Part shown: piece by piece, positions 1 to 8,103 of the stretch
How positions within the stretch are numbered: the first letter of the stretch is position 1
Layout: every line of letters starts with the position of its first letter
NCBI GenBank assembly: GCA_900313345.1
Contig: OMQW01000065.1
Location: forward strand, 1-16,169
Direction of reading: 5' to 3'
Length of the DNA: 16,169 nt
From: an uncultured Eubacteriales bacterium
GTDB lineage: Bacteria > Bacillota_I > Bacilli_A > RF39 > UBA660
Translations under genes and position numbers: made by a program
Notes under the pieces: model-generated
What the model was told of the DNA's origin: nothing
Database searches by the model: none
The model's input: only the letters and a program-made list of their open reading frames with translations

Positions 1-261
1 AAAAATAGTTTATTATATTTAGAAGGAAAAGAGTATAATAATCCTAGTAGTATAGATAAAATAGAAATGTGTAAAAAACATTTAAATTATTTATTAGAAT
101 TTAAAAGCCCTAAACTTGCATCACTTGAAATTCGTAATCATATAGGTTGGTATTTAAAGGGCATTCCTTCGGCTACTAATGTAAAAAATAAAATATATCA
201 AACAAATAATATTAGTGATATACTAGATATACTTAATAGTTTTGAGGAGGAAGTTAAATGA
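1..261 (+). CDS. dusB: tRNA-dihydrouridine synthase (DusB type), C-terminal fragment
   Basis: The frame is open from the left edge of the window, so only the last 86 codons are present; an internal ATG at 67 is not a credible start because the frame continues upstream of it. The visible part is the helical C-terminal tRNA-binding domain of a flavin-dependent enzyme that reduces uridine to dihydrouridine in tRNA D-loops. The diagnostic stretch is E-I-R-N-H-I-G-W-Y-L-K-G-I-P around residues 48-61, the family's R-x-H-x-x-W-Y-x-K-G-x-P signature. Known family synteny supports the call: dusB directly precedes lysS in Bacillus. The TGA stop overlaps the ATG of the next gene (ATGA), suggesting translational coupling. 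The catalytic TIM barrel with its FMN site lies outside the window, so the DusB rather than DusA/C assignment rests on this tail and on synteny. Confidence 0.85.
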   Translation, partial: KNSLLYLEGKEYNNPSSIDKIEMCKKHLNYLLEFKSPKLASLEIRNHIGWYLKGIPSATNVKNKIYQTNNISDILDILNSFEEEVK

Positions 262-851
262 GAAATGCTTTTTTTATAGAAAGATTAGCGGCTTTTATTA
301 CTGATGTTATTATAGTTACATTAGTTGCTTCAATTATTTCTATGCCTTTTATTAATACTACAAATTATAAGAAATTATCTGATGAATCTAATAAGATAAC
401 AGAAAATTATTTAAATCATAAACTTAGTACTAGTACTTATGTTAATCAGACTATTGATTTAAATTATGAAATATATAGAGAAACTGGTGTTTCTAATGTT
501 CTTGCTATTATTATTTACGCGCTTTATTTTATTGTATTTCAATTTTATATGGGTGGACAAACTATTGGAAAAAGGTTAATGAAAATTAAAATTGTTCCTA
601 ATAATGGAGAATTAACTAGTAATAATTATTTAATTAGAGGTTTATTAAACAATATGATTTTATGTAATATGTCAATATGTGTTTTTGCTTTAGTTAATAA
701 AAATATTTATTATTATGGTATGTCTATTGTTACATTTATGCAATTTATATATGTTATTATTTGTATATTTATGATAGGATTTAGAAAGGATAGTCGTAGT
801 TTAAGCGATTTAATTAGTAAAACAAAAGTTGTTAAGGAGAAAATTAAATGA
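258..851 (+). CDS. RDD family integral membrane protein
   Basis: A 197-residue membrane protein of the RDD family, named for conserved Arg-Asp-Asp residues. R9 and D16 sit in the first membrane segment (about 10-31) and a late Asp near 184 lies in the S-L-S-D-L motif at the C-terminus. Further hydrophobic segments lie at about 79-98, 125-146 and 153-174. The family hallmark G-G-Q-T-I-G-K-R-L-M-K-I-K follows the second segment at about 99-111. Some RDD proteins elsewhere have been linked to ion or osmolyte exchange, but the family is mostly uncharacterised and no substrate can be read here. The loop between segments 1 and 2 (about 32-78) is hydrophilic and Asn/Thr/Tyr-rich. It sits between dusB and lysS with ATGA overlaps on both sides, so it is co-transcribed with them; this gene is an insertion relative to the Bacillus order. 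Confidence 0.8.
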   Translation: MRNAFFIERLAAFITDVIIVTLVASIISMPFINTTNYKKLSDESNKITENYLNHKLSTSTYVNQTIDLNYEIYRETGVSNVLAIIIYALYFIVFQFYMGGQTIGKRLMKIKIVPNNGELTSNNYLIRGLLNNMILCNMSICVFALVNKNIYYYGMSIVTFMQFIYVIICIFMIGFRKDSRSLSDLISKTKVVKEKIK

Positions 852-2761
852 GAGAATTAAGTGAACAAGAAAGAGTTAGAAGAGAGAAGTTAGAAGAAAT
901 TAGTAAAGTATGTAATCCATATCCTGATTCTTTTAATAGAACTCATACTTTAAGAGAAGCTTCTACACTTGCAGATGATACTAAAGATGTTAGAGTTGCA
1001 GGTCGTGTTGTTTTTGCTAGAAAGATGGGTAAATTAAGCTTTGTTAAAATCAGAGATTTAGAAAGTGTTATGCAAGTTGAATTTAGAAGTGATGTTATTG
1101 GTGAAGATAATTATACTTTCTTTAAAAAACAAATTGATATTGGTGATTTTATTGGTGTTACTGGTGAAGTATTTACTACACAAACTGGTGAAAAAACAAT
1201 TAGAGTTTTAGATTTTAAGTTTTTAGGTAAAGCACTTCGTGCACTTCCTGAAAAATTCCATGGTCTTACTGATACTGAAACTAAGTATCGTGAAAGATAT
1301 GTTGATTTAATTATGAATGAAGATTCACGTAAGTTATTCTTAGGTAGAAGTAAATTCTATCATTTCTTAAGGGAATTCTTAGATAATAATGGATTTTTAG
1401 AAGTTGAAACTCCAATTATACAAACTGCTGTTAGTGGAGCTTCTGCAAAACCATTTTTTACTCATCATAATGCATTAAATATAGATTGTAATTTAAGAAT
1501 TGCTCCTGAAATATATTTAAAGGAATGTATTGCTGCTGGTTTTGATAGAGTTTATGAAGTTGCTAAATGTTTTAGAAATGAAGGAATGGACCCTCAACAT
1601 TTACAAGAATTTACTCAAGTTGAATGGTATGCTTCTTATTGGAATTATGAAGATAATATTACTTTCTATAAGAAATTTATGAAAGAAGCTGTTAAATTTT
1701 TAACAGGTGATACAAAAATAAATTATCAAGGTAATGTTATTGATTTCGGTAAGAAAGTATGGCCAAGAATTGATTATTGTACTAAACTTACTGAAATTCT
1801 TGGTTTCGATTTTTTAGAAATTGAAGATGTTAATGTTTTAAAAGAAAAGGTTGTTGAAAAAGGTTTATTTACTATGGCTGATATGGAAGAATATCATAGT
1901 GTTAGTCAAGTAATTGATTTTATTTATAAAAAAACAATTAGAGCTAATATAATAGAACCAACTATTATTTACAACTATCCTGCTGTTTTAAAACCATTAG
2001 CTAGAGTAAATGATGATAATAAACAAATAGTTGATGTATTCCAAGTTGTTGTTTGTGGTAGTGAACTTTGTAATGCTTATTCCGAACTTGTTAATCCTTT
2101 TGTTCAAAGAGCTAATTTTGAAAATCAATTAAAAGCTAAAGCAGAAGGTGATGATGAAACAATGGATCTTGATGAAGATTATTTATCTTGTATGGAACAA
2201 GGTATGCCACCTATTAGCGGTTTAGGTTTTGGTATTGATAGATTAATGATGCTTGTTTATGATGCACAGAGTGTAAGAGATGTTGTTTTATTCCCTATGA
2301 TGAGACCTAATGGACCGGCTAAAAATAATAGAGTAAATAATGATAGTTATTCAGATAGTTCTAATTATTCATTACTTGCTAAAACTGATTTTTCTAAAGT
2401 TGAAATTGAACCTTTATTTAGTGATGATGTTAATTTTGATTCATTTGCTTCTTGTGATTTTAGAGCTGTTAAAGTTCTTGAATGTGAAGCTGTTAATAAG
2501 AGCAAAAAACTTCTTAAATTTACTTTAAATGATGGTACTGGAATTAATAGAACGATATTAAGTGGCATTCATGCTTATTATGAACCAGAAGAACTTATTG
2601 GTAAAACTTTAGTTGCTATAACTAATTTACCTCCAAAAGCTATGATGGGTATTGAATCTAATGGTATGCTTTTATCTATGGTTCATAATGAAGGGGAAGA
2701 TGAAAAGCTTCATTTAATTATAATCGATAATGAAATTCCTGCTGGAGCTAAGATTTATTAA
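848..2761 (+). CDS. lysS: Lysyl-tRNA synthetase (class II) with C-terminal tRNA-binding domain
   Basis: Cytoplasmic enzyme charging tRNA-Lys with lysine. The 637 residues exceed the usual roughly 500 for bacterial LysRS. An N-terminal OB-fold anticodon-binding domain (about 50-145) is followed by the class II catalytic core: the motif 1 region near 177-188, motif 2 F-R-N-E at 242-245 and motif 3 G-F-G-I-D-R at 460-465. The core ends with the family's F-P-M-M-R at 482-486. A Ser/Asn-rich linker (about 489-527) leads to an extra domain at about 528-637 whose pattern (F-D-S-F-A-S-C-D-F-R, later L-S-G-I-H-A-Y-Y and M-M-G-I-E-S-N-G-M-L-L) matches the EMAP-II/Trbp111 OB fold normally found at the C-terminus of MetRS. 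The frame runs through without interruption, so this is a real fusion. The start ATG overlaps the upstream TGA, and a terminator follows the stop immediately. Confidence 0.95.
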   Translation: MRELSEQERVRREKLEEISKVCNPYPDSFNRTHTLREASTLADDTKDVRVAGRVVFARKMGKLSFVKIRDLESVMQVEFRSDVIGEDNYTFFKKQIDIGDFIGVTGEVFTTQTGEKTIRVLDFKFLGKALRALPEKFHGLTDTETKYRERYVDLIMNEDSRKLFLGRSKFYHFLREFLDNNGFLEVETPIIQTAVSGASAKPFFTHHNALNIDCNLRIAPEIYLKECIAAGFDRVYEVAKCFRNEGMDPQHLQEFTQVEWYASYWNYEDNITFYKKFMKEAVKFLTGDTKINYQGNVIDFGKKVWPRIDYCTKLTEILGFDFLEIEDVNVLKEKVVEKGLFTMADMEEYHSVSQVIDFIYKKTIRANIIEPTIIYNYPAVLKPLARVNDDNKQIVDVFQVVVCGSELCNAYSELVNPFVQRANFENQLKAKAEGDDETMDLDEDYLSCMEQGMPPISGLGFGIDRLMMLVYDAQSVRDVVLFPMMRPNGPAKNNRVNNDSYSDSSNYSLLAKTDFSKVEIEPLFSDDVNFDSFASCDFRAVKVLECEAVNKSKKLLKFTLNDGTGINRTILSGIHAYYEPEELIGKTLVAITNLPPKAMMGIESNGMLLSMVHNEGEDEKLHLIIIDNEIPAGAKIY

Positions 2762-2782
2762 GAGAGTTAACTCTCTTTTTTT
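2761..2782 (+). terminator. Intrinsic terminator after lysS
   Basis: The self-complementary sequence AGAGAGTTAACTCTCT begins on the last base of the lysS stop codon and runs directly into a T-run ending at 2782. It closes the dusB-RDD-lysS unit. Confidence 0.85.
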
Positions 2783-2804
2783 GTTAATAAATATAGTAAA
2801 AAAC

Positions 2805-2834
2805 TTGAAAATATAGTGTTTTTAGATATATAAT
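2805..2834 (+). promoter_or_regulatory. Sigma-A-type promoter for the YfcC-like transporter
   Basis: A -35 box TTGAAA (2805-2810), an 18-base spacer and a perfect -10 box TATAAT (2829-2834). It sits between the lysS terminator and the transporter gene. The -10 box contains the first two bases of an upstream in-frame ATG at 2833, which therefore cannot be the translation start. Confidence 0.8.
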
Positions 2835-2841
2835 GAAGGTG

Positions 2842-2846
2842 GGAGG
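2842..2846 (+). promoter_or_regulatory. Shine-Dalgarno site fixing the transporter start
   Basis: GGAGG lies 7 bases before the ATG at 2854. Together with the -10 box overlapping the earlier ATG, it fixes the start at 2854. Confidence 0.8.
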
Positions 2847-2853
2847 AAAATTT

Positions 2854-4263
2854 ATGAAAAAACATAATGCAGTTAAAGTTCTGTTAATATGTCTTGGTGT
2901 ATTTTTACTTTTAAGTTGGATATTCCCTGCAGCATATTTTCAAACTAAATTAGTTGAACAAGGACGTGTTCAAATGGGATTATTTGATATATTTAATTAT
3001 CCTGTTGTAGCATTACAATATTTTGGTTATATTGTATTATACGTTCTTGCTATTGGTGCTTTCTATGGAGTACTTAATAAAATTAGTGCTTATAGAGTAG
3101 TACTTGATAAAATTGCTAATAAATTTAAAAATAATAAATTAGTATTTTTATCAGTTATTATGACTGTTCTTGCTGTTGCAACTTCTGCTTGCGGATTACA
3201 ACTTGGTTTACTTGTAGTATTTCCATTTGTAATTAGTATCGTACTTCTTATTGGTTATGATAAGATGGTTGCTTTACTTACAACTGTTGGTGCAGTAAGT
3301 GTTGGTTTTATGGGAACAAGTTATGCTTATAATAATGTAAGTATCTTATCTCAAAATTTATCACTTGGTATGAACAATCATATTATTACTAGATTAATAG
3401 TATTAGTTTTAGGACTTACTTTGTTAATTTGTAATACAGTTCTTTATATTAAGAAGAGTAAACAAGAAAAAGTTAGTACTAAAGATTTAGAATATTATTT
3501 ACCTAGTGAGGTTAAGAAAACTGATGCTAAGAAAGTTAAAACTTGGCCTTTAGTACTTGTACTTGATCTAGTATTCTTAGTTATGATTCTTGCTTTCATT
3601 TCTTGGTCTGGAGCATTTAATGTTACAGCATTTGATGATGCAAATACTGCTGTTACTGGATTTAAGTTATTTGGTTTCCCAATCTTCTCTAAGATTTTAG
3701 GAACTGTTACTTCATTTGGTAACTGGACGCTTACAAGTTTAACTTGTGTACTTGCTGTTGCTACTTTAATTCTTGCTTTAATCTATAAAGTTAAAGCTGA
3801 TGATGTATTACAAGGAGCTATTGATGGAGCTAAAGAAGCTTTACAACCTGCTGTTATTGCTTTACTTGTTTATACAGGTTTAGTAATTTGTACATATCAT
3901 CCATTCCAATTAGTTATATTTAAGGGAATCCTTGGATTAACTAAAGGATTTAATGTATTTACAGCTGCTATAGTTGCTATTCTTACTAGTGTATTTAATG
4001 GTGATGCTTTATATTCATTTAATAGTGTATTACCTTACTTAGTAAGTCTTGTTAGTGATAAGAGCGCTTATCCTGTTATTTGGGTTTTATTCCAATCTAT
4101 TTATGGATTAGTTATGCTTGTTGGTCCTACAAGTTTAGTACTTCTTGCAACACTTTCATATTTAAATGTACCTTATAAAAAATGGGTTAAATTTATTTGG
4201 AAGTTTGCCTTAGAATTATTAGTATTAATATTAATAGTTTCTACAGTACTTGTACTTATTTAA
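2854..4263 (+). CDS. YfcC-family membrane transporter (ion transporter superfamily)
   Basis: A 469-residue polytopic membrane protein, hydrophobic throughout with roughly a dozen segments. It begins M-K-K-H-N-A-V followed by a first TM segment with W-I-F-P-A, comparable to the Y-I-I-P-A of YfcC proteins. Other family-like features are A-F-Y-G-V-L-N-K-I in the first half, L-I-G-Y-D-K-M followed by G-A-V-S-V-G-F, and a C-terminal L-V-G-P-T-S-L-V-L-L with N-V-P-Y-K-K-W matching the family's P-T-S-G-x-x-M and I-P-Y-x-K-W pattern. A hydrophilic cytoplasmic-type loop rich in Lys lies at about 200-232. Family members are annotated as amino-acid or dicarboxylate carriers or antiporters; the substrate cannot be read from sequence. 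The gene has its own promoter and terminator and is monocistronic. It stands between lysS and clpC, where Bacillus has unrelated genes. A link to lysine because of the lysS neighbour would be speculation. Confidence 0.75.
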   Translation: MKKHNAVKVLLICLGVFLLLSWIFPAAYFQTKLVEQGRVQMGLFDIFNYPVVALQYFGYIVLYVLAIGAFYGVLNKISAYRVVLDKIANKFKNNKLVFLSVIMTVLAVATSACGLQLGLLVVFPFVISIVLLIGYDKMVALLTTVGAVSVGFMGTSYAYNNVSILSQNLSLGMNNHIITRLIVLVLGLTLLICNTVLYIKKSKQEKVSTKDLEYYLPSEVKKTDAKKVKTWPLVLVLDLVFLVMILAFISWSGAFNVTAFDDANTAVTGFKLFGFPIFSKILGTVTSFGNWTLTSLTCVLAVATLILALIYKVKADDVLQGAIDGAKEALQPAVIALLVYTGLVICTYHPFQLVIFKGILGLTKGFNVFTAAIVAILTSVFNGDALYSFNSVLPYLVSLVSDKSAYPVIWVLFQSIYGLVMLVGPTSLVLLATLSYLNVPYKKWVKFIWKFALELLVLILIVSTVLVLI

Positions 4264-4268
4264 TAATT

Positions 4269-4293
4269 AGAAGCCTAAAGGCTTCTTTTTTTT
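4269..4293 (+). terminator. Intrinsic terminator after the transporter gene
   Basis: Stem GAAGCC / GGCTTC (4270-4275 and 4280-4285) with loop TAAA, extendable by one A-T pair, followed by eight T residues. It isolates the transporter gene from clpC. Confidence 0.9.
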
Positions 4294-4318
4294 GTCGATT
4301 TTTTGGGTATTAAATTTC

Positions 4319-4347
4319 TTGAATATAGTATGTCTATTTCATACAAT
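4319..4347 (+). promoter_or_regulatory. Sigma-A-type promoter for clpC
   Basis: A -35 box TTGAAT (4319-4324), a 17-base spacer and a -10 box TACAAT (4342-4347). A short inverted repeat GTATG / CATAC (4328-4332, 4340-4344) lies between the boxes. No CtsR heptad direct repeat (GGTCAAA type) and no CIRCE element is visible, so the known clp repressors are not evident. Confidence 0.75.
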
Positions 4348-4360
4348 TTATTTATAAATT

Positions 4361-4365
4361 GGAGG
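4361..4365 (+). promoter_or_regulatory. Shine-Dalgarno site fixing the clpC start
   Basis: GGAGG six bases before the ATG at 4372. The frame also has an earlier ATG at 4303, but that lies upstream of the promoter -35 box and the protein family starts with M-F-x-x-F, so 4372 is chosen. Confidence 0.85.
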
Positions 4366-4371
4366 TTATAT

Positions 4372-6636
4372 ATGTTTTCTAAATTTAGTTTAGAGTCTCA
4401 GGAATTATTAATTGATGCTAGAACTCAGATGGTCAATTTAAAACATCCTTATATAAGCACTGAGCATTTAATACTTGCTATTTTAAATAAAAATAATTTA
4501 AATGTATGTAAAAAACTTAATAAGTTTAATATAAATTATAATAATTATTTGGAGGAAGTTAAGAAATTACTTCCTCCATGTAACAATAAATCTAAATGGT
4601 TTTTATATACTCCTTTATTAAAGAAGGTTATTGAAACTAGTATTTATAATTGTCATGAAGCTAAGAAGGATAAAGTATTTCCTGATGATTTATTTATGGC
4701 TATTTTAGAAGAAGATGATGGAGTTGGTGTACAGATTTTAATTAATATGGGTGCTCCTTTAAATTCTATTTATAAAGCATTTTCTAATTCTTTAATTATA
4801 CGTAAAGCTAAGAATAGTAAAAGTATTTTAAATCAATATGGAATTAATTATAATAAAAAAGTTTTATGTAAGGATTTTGATCCTGTTTATTTAAGAGATA
4901 AAGAGGTTAATAGGGTTATAGAAATACTTTCTAGGAGAAGAAAAAATAATCCGTTGCTTATTGGTATTCCAGGTGTTGGAAAAACTGCTATTGTTGAAGA
5001 AGTTGCTAGGAGAATAGTTACTAATGATGTTCCACGTTTTTTAAAAAATAAAATAATATTCTCTTTATCGTTAAGTTCTATAGTTGCAGGGACTAAATAT
5101 AGAGGAGAATTTGAAGAAAGATTTAATAAAATTATTAATGAGGTTATTGATAATAAAAATATTATTTTATTTATAGATGAATTTCATACTTTAATTAATT
5201 GTGGAGGGGCTGAAGGTGCAATTGATGCTTCTAATATTTTAAAACCTTATCTTGCTAGGGGTGATTTTAGAATTATTGGAGCAACTACTATTAAAGAATA
5301 TAATAATAGTATATATAGAGATAAAGCATTAGATAGAAGATTTCAAAAAGTTAGTATTAAAGAACCTAGTAATAAAGATACTTTAGTTATTCTTAAAGGA
5401 TTAAAAGATATTTATTCTAAATATCATAATGTTTATATAAGTGATAGTTTACTAAATTATTTAATTGATTTATCTTCTAGATATTTTAGAACTTCTTGTA
5501 ATCCTGATAAAGCTATTGATTTATTAGATGAAGCTTGTACTAAAGCTAGTTTAAAGGAAAGTATTATTGATAAAGAGTTAAGAAGTTTAAATGAAGAACT
5601 TAAGAATGTTATTAAATTAAAAAATGAAGCTTTTATTAATGATAAATATAAACTCGCTAATAAATATAAGATTATGGAAAATGATATTAATAATAAGATT
5701 AATAATCTTGAGATTAGAAATATTAGTACTAAGAAAATTGTTTCTAAGAAGATAATTAATGATATTATTTATAATAAAACTGGAATTAAAATTAGTAATA
5801 ATTATAATAAAATTTATTATGATAAGCTTAATAATTATTTAAAAAAGAATATTGTTGGTCAGGATAATGTTATTGATAGTATATGTTCATATTTGAAAAT
5901 TATTAATTCACCATATAAAAAAGACTTACCTTATTCTTTCTTATTGCTTGGTCCTAGTGGTACTGGTAAAACTTCTTTGGTTAAATTACTGGCTAATAAA
6001 TTATATAGTAAAGATTCGTTTATTAGAATTGATATGAGTGAATATAAAGATAGTTCTAGCATTAGTAAATTAATTGGATCTAATCCTGGATATGCACAAT
6101 TTAATGAGACTGATAATTTGCTTACTAAAGTAAGAAATAATCCTTATTCGATAATATTACTTGATGAAATTGAAAAGGCATCTAAAAATATTATTAAATT
6201 ATTTTTACAAATTTTAGATGAGGGAATTATTCATGATCCTAATGGTGAAGAAATATCTTTTAATAATACTATTATTTTTATGACTTCTAATTTATCTATT
6301 AATAATAATATTGGGTTTAGTAAAAACGTTAGTAATCAAAACATATATGACTTCTTTAGTTTAGAGTTTATTAATCGTGTGGATAAAATATTAGAATTTA
6401 ATAAATTAGATAGTGTTTCTATTGATAAAATAATTTATAATTATCTAAATAGCACATATAAAAAGTTTAATATTTCTAGTAGAATTAATAAAGAATTAGT
6501 TAATTCTATTAGAATTAAATGTAATTATGAAGAATTTGGTGCAAGAAAAATAAATAAAATTATAAATAGTGAAATATTATTACAATTAATTGAATCTAAA
6601 AATGAGATTAATAAGAAAACTAATAAAATAAGTTAG
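4372..6636 (+). CDS. clpC: ClpC-type AAA+ unfoldase of the ClpCP protease
   Basis: A 754-residue Hsp100 ATPase that unfolds proteins and feeds them to ClpP in the cytoplasm. An N-terminal adaptor-binding Clp_N domain (about 1-145) precedes two AAA+ modules. The first has Walker A G-I-P-G-V-G-K-T at 198-205, Walker B with D269-E270 and an R-R-F arginine-finger region. The second has Walker A G-P-S-G-T-G-K-T at 527-534 and Walker B with D598-E599. Between them is a short charged coiled coil (about 404-450), the compact M-domain of ClpC rather than the long one of ClpB. I-G-F at 647-649 matches the ClpP-docking tripeptide, supporting a protease partner. G-A-R-K near the C-terminus is the sensor-2 motif. 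It is about 50 residues shorter than Bacillus ClpC. The Bacillus neighbours ctsR, mcsA and mcsB are absent, so regulation probably differs. Confidence 0.93.
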   Translation: MFSKFSLESQELLIDARTQMVNLKHPYISTEHLILAILNKNNLNVCKKLNKFNINYNNYLEEVKKLLPPCNNKSKWFLYTPLLKKVIETSIYNCHEAKKDKVFPDDLFMAILEEDDGVGVQILINMGAPLNSIYKAFSNSLIIRKAKNSKSILNQYGINYNKKVLCKDFDPVYLRDKEVNRVIEILSRRRKNNPLLIGIPGVGKTAIVEEVARRIVTNDVPRFLKNKIIFSLSLSSIVAGTKYRGEFEERFNKIINEVIDNKNIILFIDEFHTLINCGGAEGAIDASNILKPYLARGDFRIIGATTIKEYNNSIYRDKALDRRFQKVSIKEPSNKDTLVILKGLKDIYSKYHNVYISDSLLNYLIDLSSRYFRTSCNPDKAIDLLDEACTKASLKESIIDKELRSLNEELKNVIKLKNEAFINDKYKLANKYKIMENDINNKINNLEIRNISTKKIVSKKIINDIIYNKTGIKISNNYNKIYYDKLNNYLKKNIVGQDNVIDSICSYLKIINSPYKKDLPYSFLLLGPSGTGKTSLVKLLANKLYSKDSFIRIDMSEYKDSSSISKLIGSNPGYAQFNETDNLLTKVRNNPYSIILLDEIEKASKNIIKLFLQILDEGIIHDPNGEEISFNNTIIFMTSNLSINNNIGFSKNVSNQNIYDFFSLEFINRVDKILEFNKLDSVSIDKIIYNYLNSTYKKFNISSRINKELVNSIRIKCNYEEFGARKINKIINSEILLQLIESKNEINKKTNKIS

Positions 6637-6646
6637 TTTCTTTTAT
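6613..6646 (+). terminator. Possible weak terminator at the end of clpC
   Basis: AAGAAAACTAA (6613-6623) can pair with TTAGTTTCTT (6633-6642) with one bulged A, followed by a T-rich stretch. The stem is A/T-rich and includes the clpC stop codon, so efficiency is doubtful. Confidence 0.35.
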
Positions 6647-6649
6647 TTA

Positions 6650-6658
6650 TGTTATAAT
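6650..6658 (+). promoter_or_regulatory. Extended -10 promoter for cysS
   Basis: TGT followed by TATAAT (6653-6658), an extended -10 element 17 bases ahead of the cysS start codon. No good -35 hexamer is found at the usual distance, which is typical for extended -10 promoters. Confidence 0.6.
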
Positions 6659-6674
6659 ATGTGTAGGTGATTTT

Positions 6675-8072
6675 ATGAAGTTATATAATACTTTAAATAA
6701 AAAAATTGAAGAGTTTGTTCCTAATGAAGAGGGAAAAGTTAAAATGTATACTTGTGGGCCAACTGTTTATAGTTTTGCTCATATTGGTAATTTAAGAACT
6801 TATATATTTGAAGATATTTTACAAAAAGGTTTAGAATATATTGGTTATGATGTTACTAGATGTATGAATATTACTGATGTTGGACATTTAACTAGTGATT
6901 CTGATACTGGTGAAGATAAAATGGAGAAGGGTGCTAAAAGAGAGGGAAAGACTGTTTATGAAATAGCAGACTTTTATACTGAAGCTTTTCTTCATGATAT
7001 GGATAGTTTAAATATTAAGAGACCTTCTATTATTAGTAAGGCTAGTAGTAATATTGATACTTATATAAAAATGATTACTAAAATGCTTGATGATTCTTAT
7101 GCTTATATTAGTGGTGGTAATGTTTACTTTGATATTAGTAAAGCTAAAGATTATTATAAATTATCTGGTATGGATAAAGATTTGATGATGGTTGGTGTTA
7201 GAGATAGCGTTGAAGGTGATGATCGTAAAAGAAATCCTGGTGATTTTGTTCTTTGGTTTACTATTTCTAAATTTGAAAATCATATTATGAAATGGGATTC
7301 TCCTTGGGGTGTTGGTTATCCTGGATGGCATATAGAGTGTTCTGGTATTGCTTCTAAATATTTAGGTGAATATTTAGATATACATTGTGGTGGTGTTGAT
7401 AATATTTTTCCTCATCATACTAATGAGATTGCTCAAAGTGAAGCATATTTTGGACATAAATGGTGTAATTATTGGTGCCATGGAGCTCATTTAAATGATA
7501 AGAATGGTAAGATGAGTAAGAGTAAGGGTGGTATTCTTACTGTTAGTAAATTAATGGAAGAAGGGTATAGTCCCCTTGACTATAGATATTTTTGTTTAAA
7601 TAGTCATTATAGAAACCAACTTGTATTTAGTAAAGAAGGAATGGATTCTGCTCATAATGCTTTAAATAAATTAAAAAGTAGAATAAGTGTTATTAATGAA
7701 GATGGTTCTATTGACTTAGTTAAATATAATTTTTATAACGATAAATTTATTGATGCTTTTTCTAATGATATTAATACTTCACTAATGCTTACTGTTTTAT
7801 ATGATTTACTAAAAGATAGTGATGTTAATGGATCTACTAAAATAAAACTTATTAGTGACTTTGATAAAGTATTATCTCTTTCATTATTTGAAAAAGATAA
7901 TGTTGATATTTCAAGTGATTTAGAAAGTTATATTAAATCTAAGATTGATGAAAGAAATAATGCTAAAAAAAATAAGGATTTTGAACTTGCAGATTCTATT
8001 AGAAATGAATTATTAGATAAAGGTGTAAAGTTAACTGATACAAGGAAAGGAACTATTTACGAAATTATCTAA
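6675..8072 (+). CDS. cysS: Cysteinyl-tRNA synthetase
   Basis: Class I synthetase, 465 residues, the normal length, charging tRNA-Cys in the cytoplasm. It has the HIGH-type motif H-I-G-N at 36-39 and K-M-S-K-S at 279-283. The zinc ligands that recognise the cysteine thiol are visible as C27, C222, H247 and E251, all in the expected family contexts (Y-T-C-G-P-T-V-Y; H-I-E-C-S; H-H-T-N-E-I-A-Q-S). The C-terminal region (about 350-465) is the helical anticodon-binding part. The start is supported by AGGTGA (6665-6670) four bases upstream. It opens a cluster whose order cysS-mrnC-rlmB-sigH is that of Bacillus, except for one extra gene directly downstream. The cysE and gltX genes that often precede it are not present. 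Confidence 0.97.
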   Translation: MKLYNTLNKKIEEFVPNEEGKVKMYTCGPTVYSFAHIGNLRTYIFEDILQKGLEYIGYDVTRCMNITDVGHLTSDSDTGEDKMEKGAKREGKTVYEIADFYTEAFLHDMDSLNIKRPSIISKASSNIDTYIKMITKMLDDSYAYISGGNVYFDISKAKDYYKLSGMDKDLMMVGVRDSVEGDDRKRNPGDFVLWFTISKFENHIMKWDSPWGVGYPGWHIECSGIASKYLGEYLDIHCGGVDNIFPHHTNEIAQSEAYFGHKWCNYWCHGAHLNDKNGKMSKSKGGILTVSKLMEEGYSPLDYRYFCLNSHYRNQLVFSKEGMDSAHNALNKLKSRISVINEDGSIDLVKYNFYNDKFIDAFSNDINTSLMLTVLYDLLKDSDVNGSTKIKLISDFDKVLSLSLFEKDNVDISSDLESYIKSKIDERNNAKKNKDFELADSIRNELLDKGVKLTDTRKGTIYEII

Positions 8073-8103
8073 TTATGTTATATTTTTAATGTAAGGTGAT
8101 ACG

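Noticed and set aside
2340..2568. Two short open frames (one on each strand) within the 3' part of lysS
   Set aside because: They overlap the intact LysRS linker and tRNA-binding domain, have no Shine-Dalgarno, and their composition is a frame-shifted shadow of the real gene.
2833..2853. Upstream ATG for the transporter gene
   Set aside because: The ATG overlaps the -10 box TATAAT and would not be in the transcript; ATG 2854 has a proper Shine-Dalgarno.
4328..4344. GTATG/CATAC inverted repeat in the clpC promoter as a CtsR or HrcA operator
   Set aside because: CtsR sites are GGTCAAA-type direct repeats and CIRCE has nine-base arms; five-base arms in A/T-rich DNA are weak evidence for any operator.
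4303..4371. 23-codon N-terminal extension of clpC
   Set aside because: The ATG lies upstream of the -35 box, and the extension does not resemble any ClpC N-terminus.
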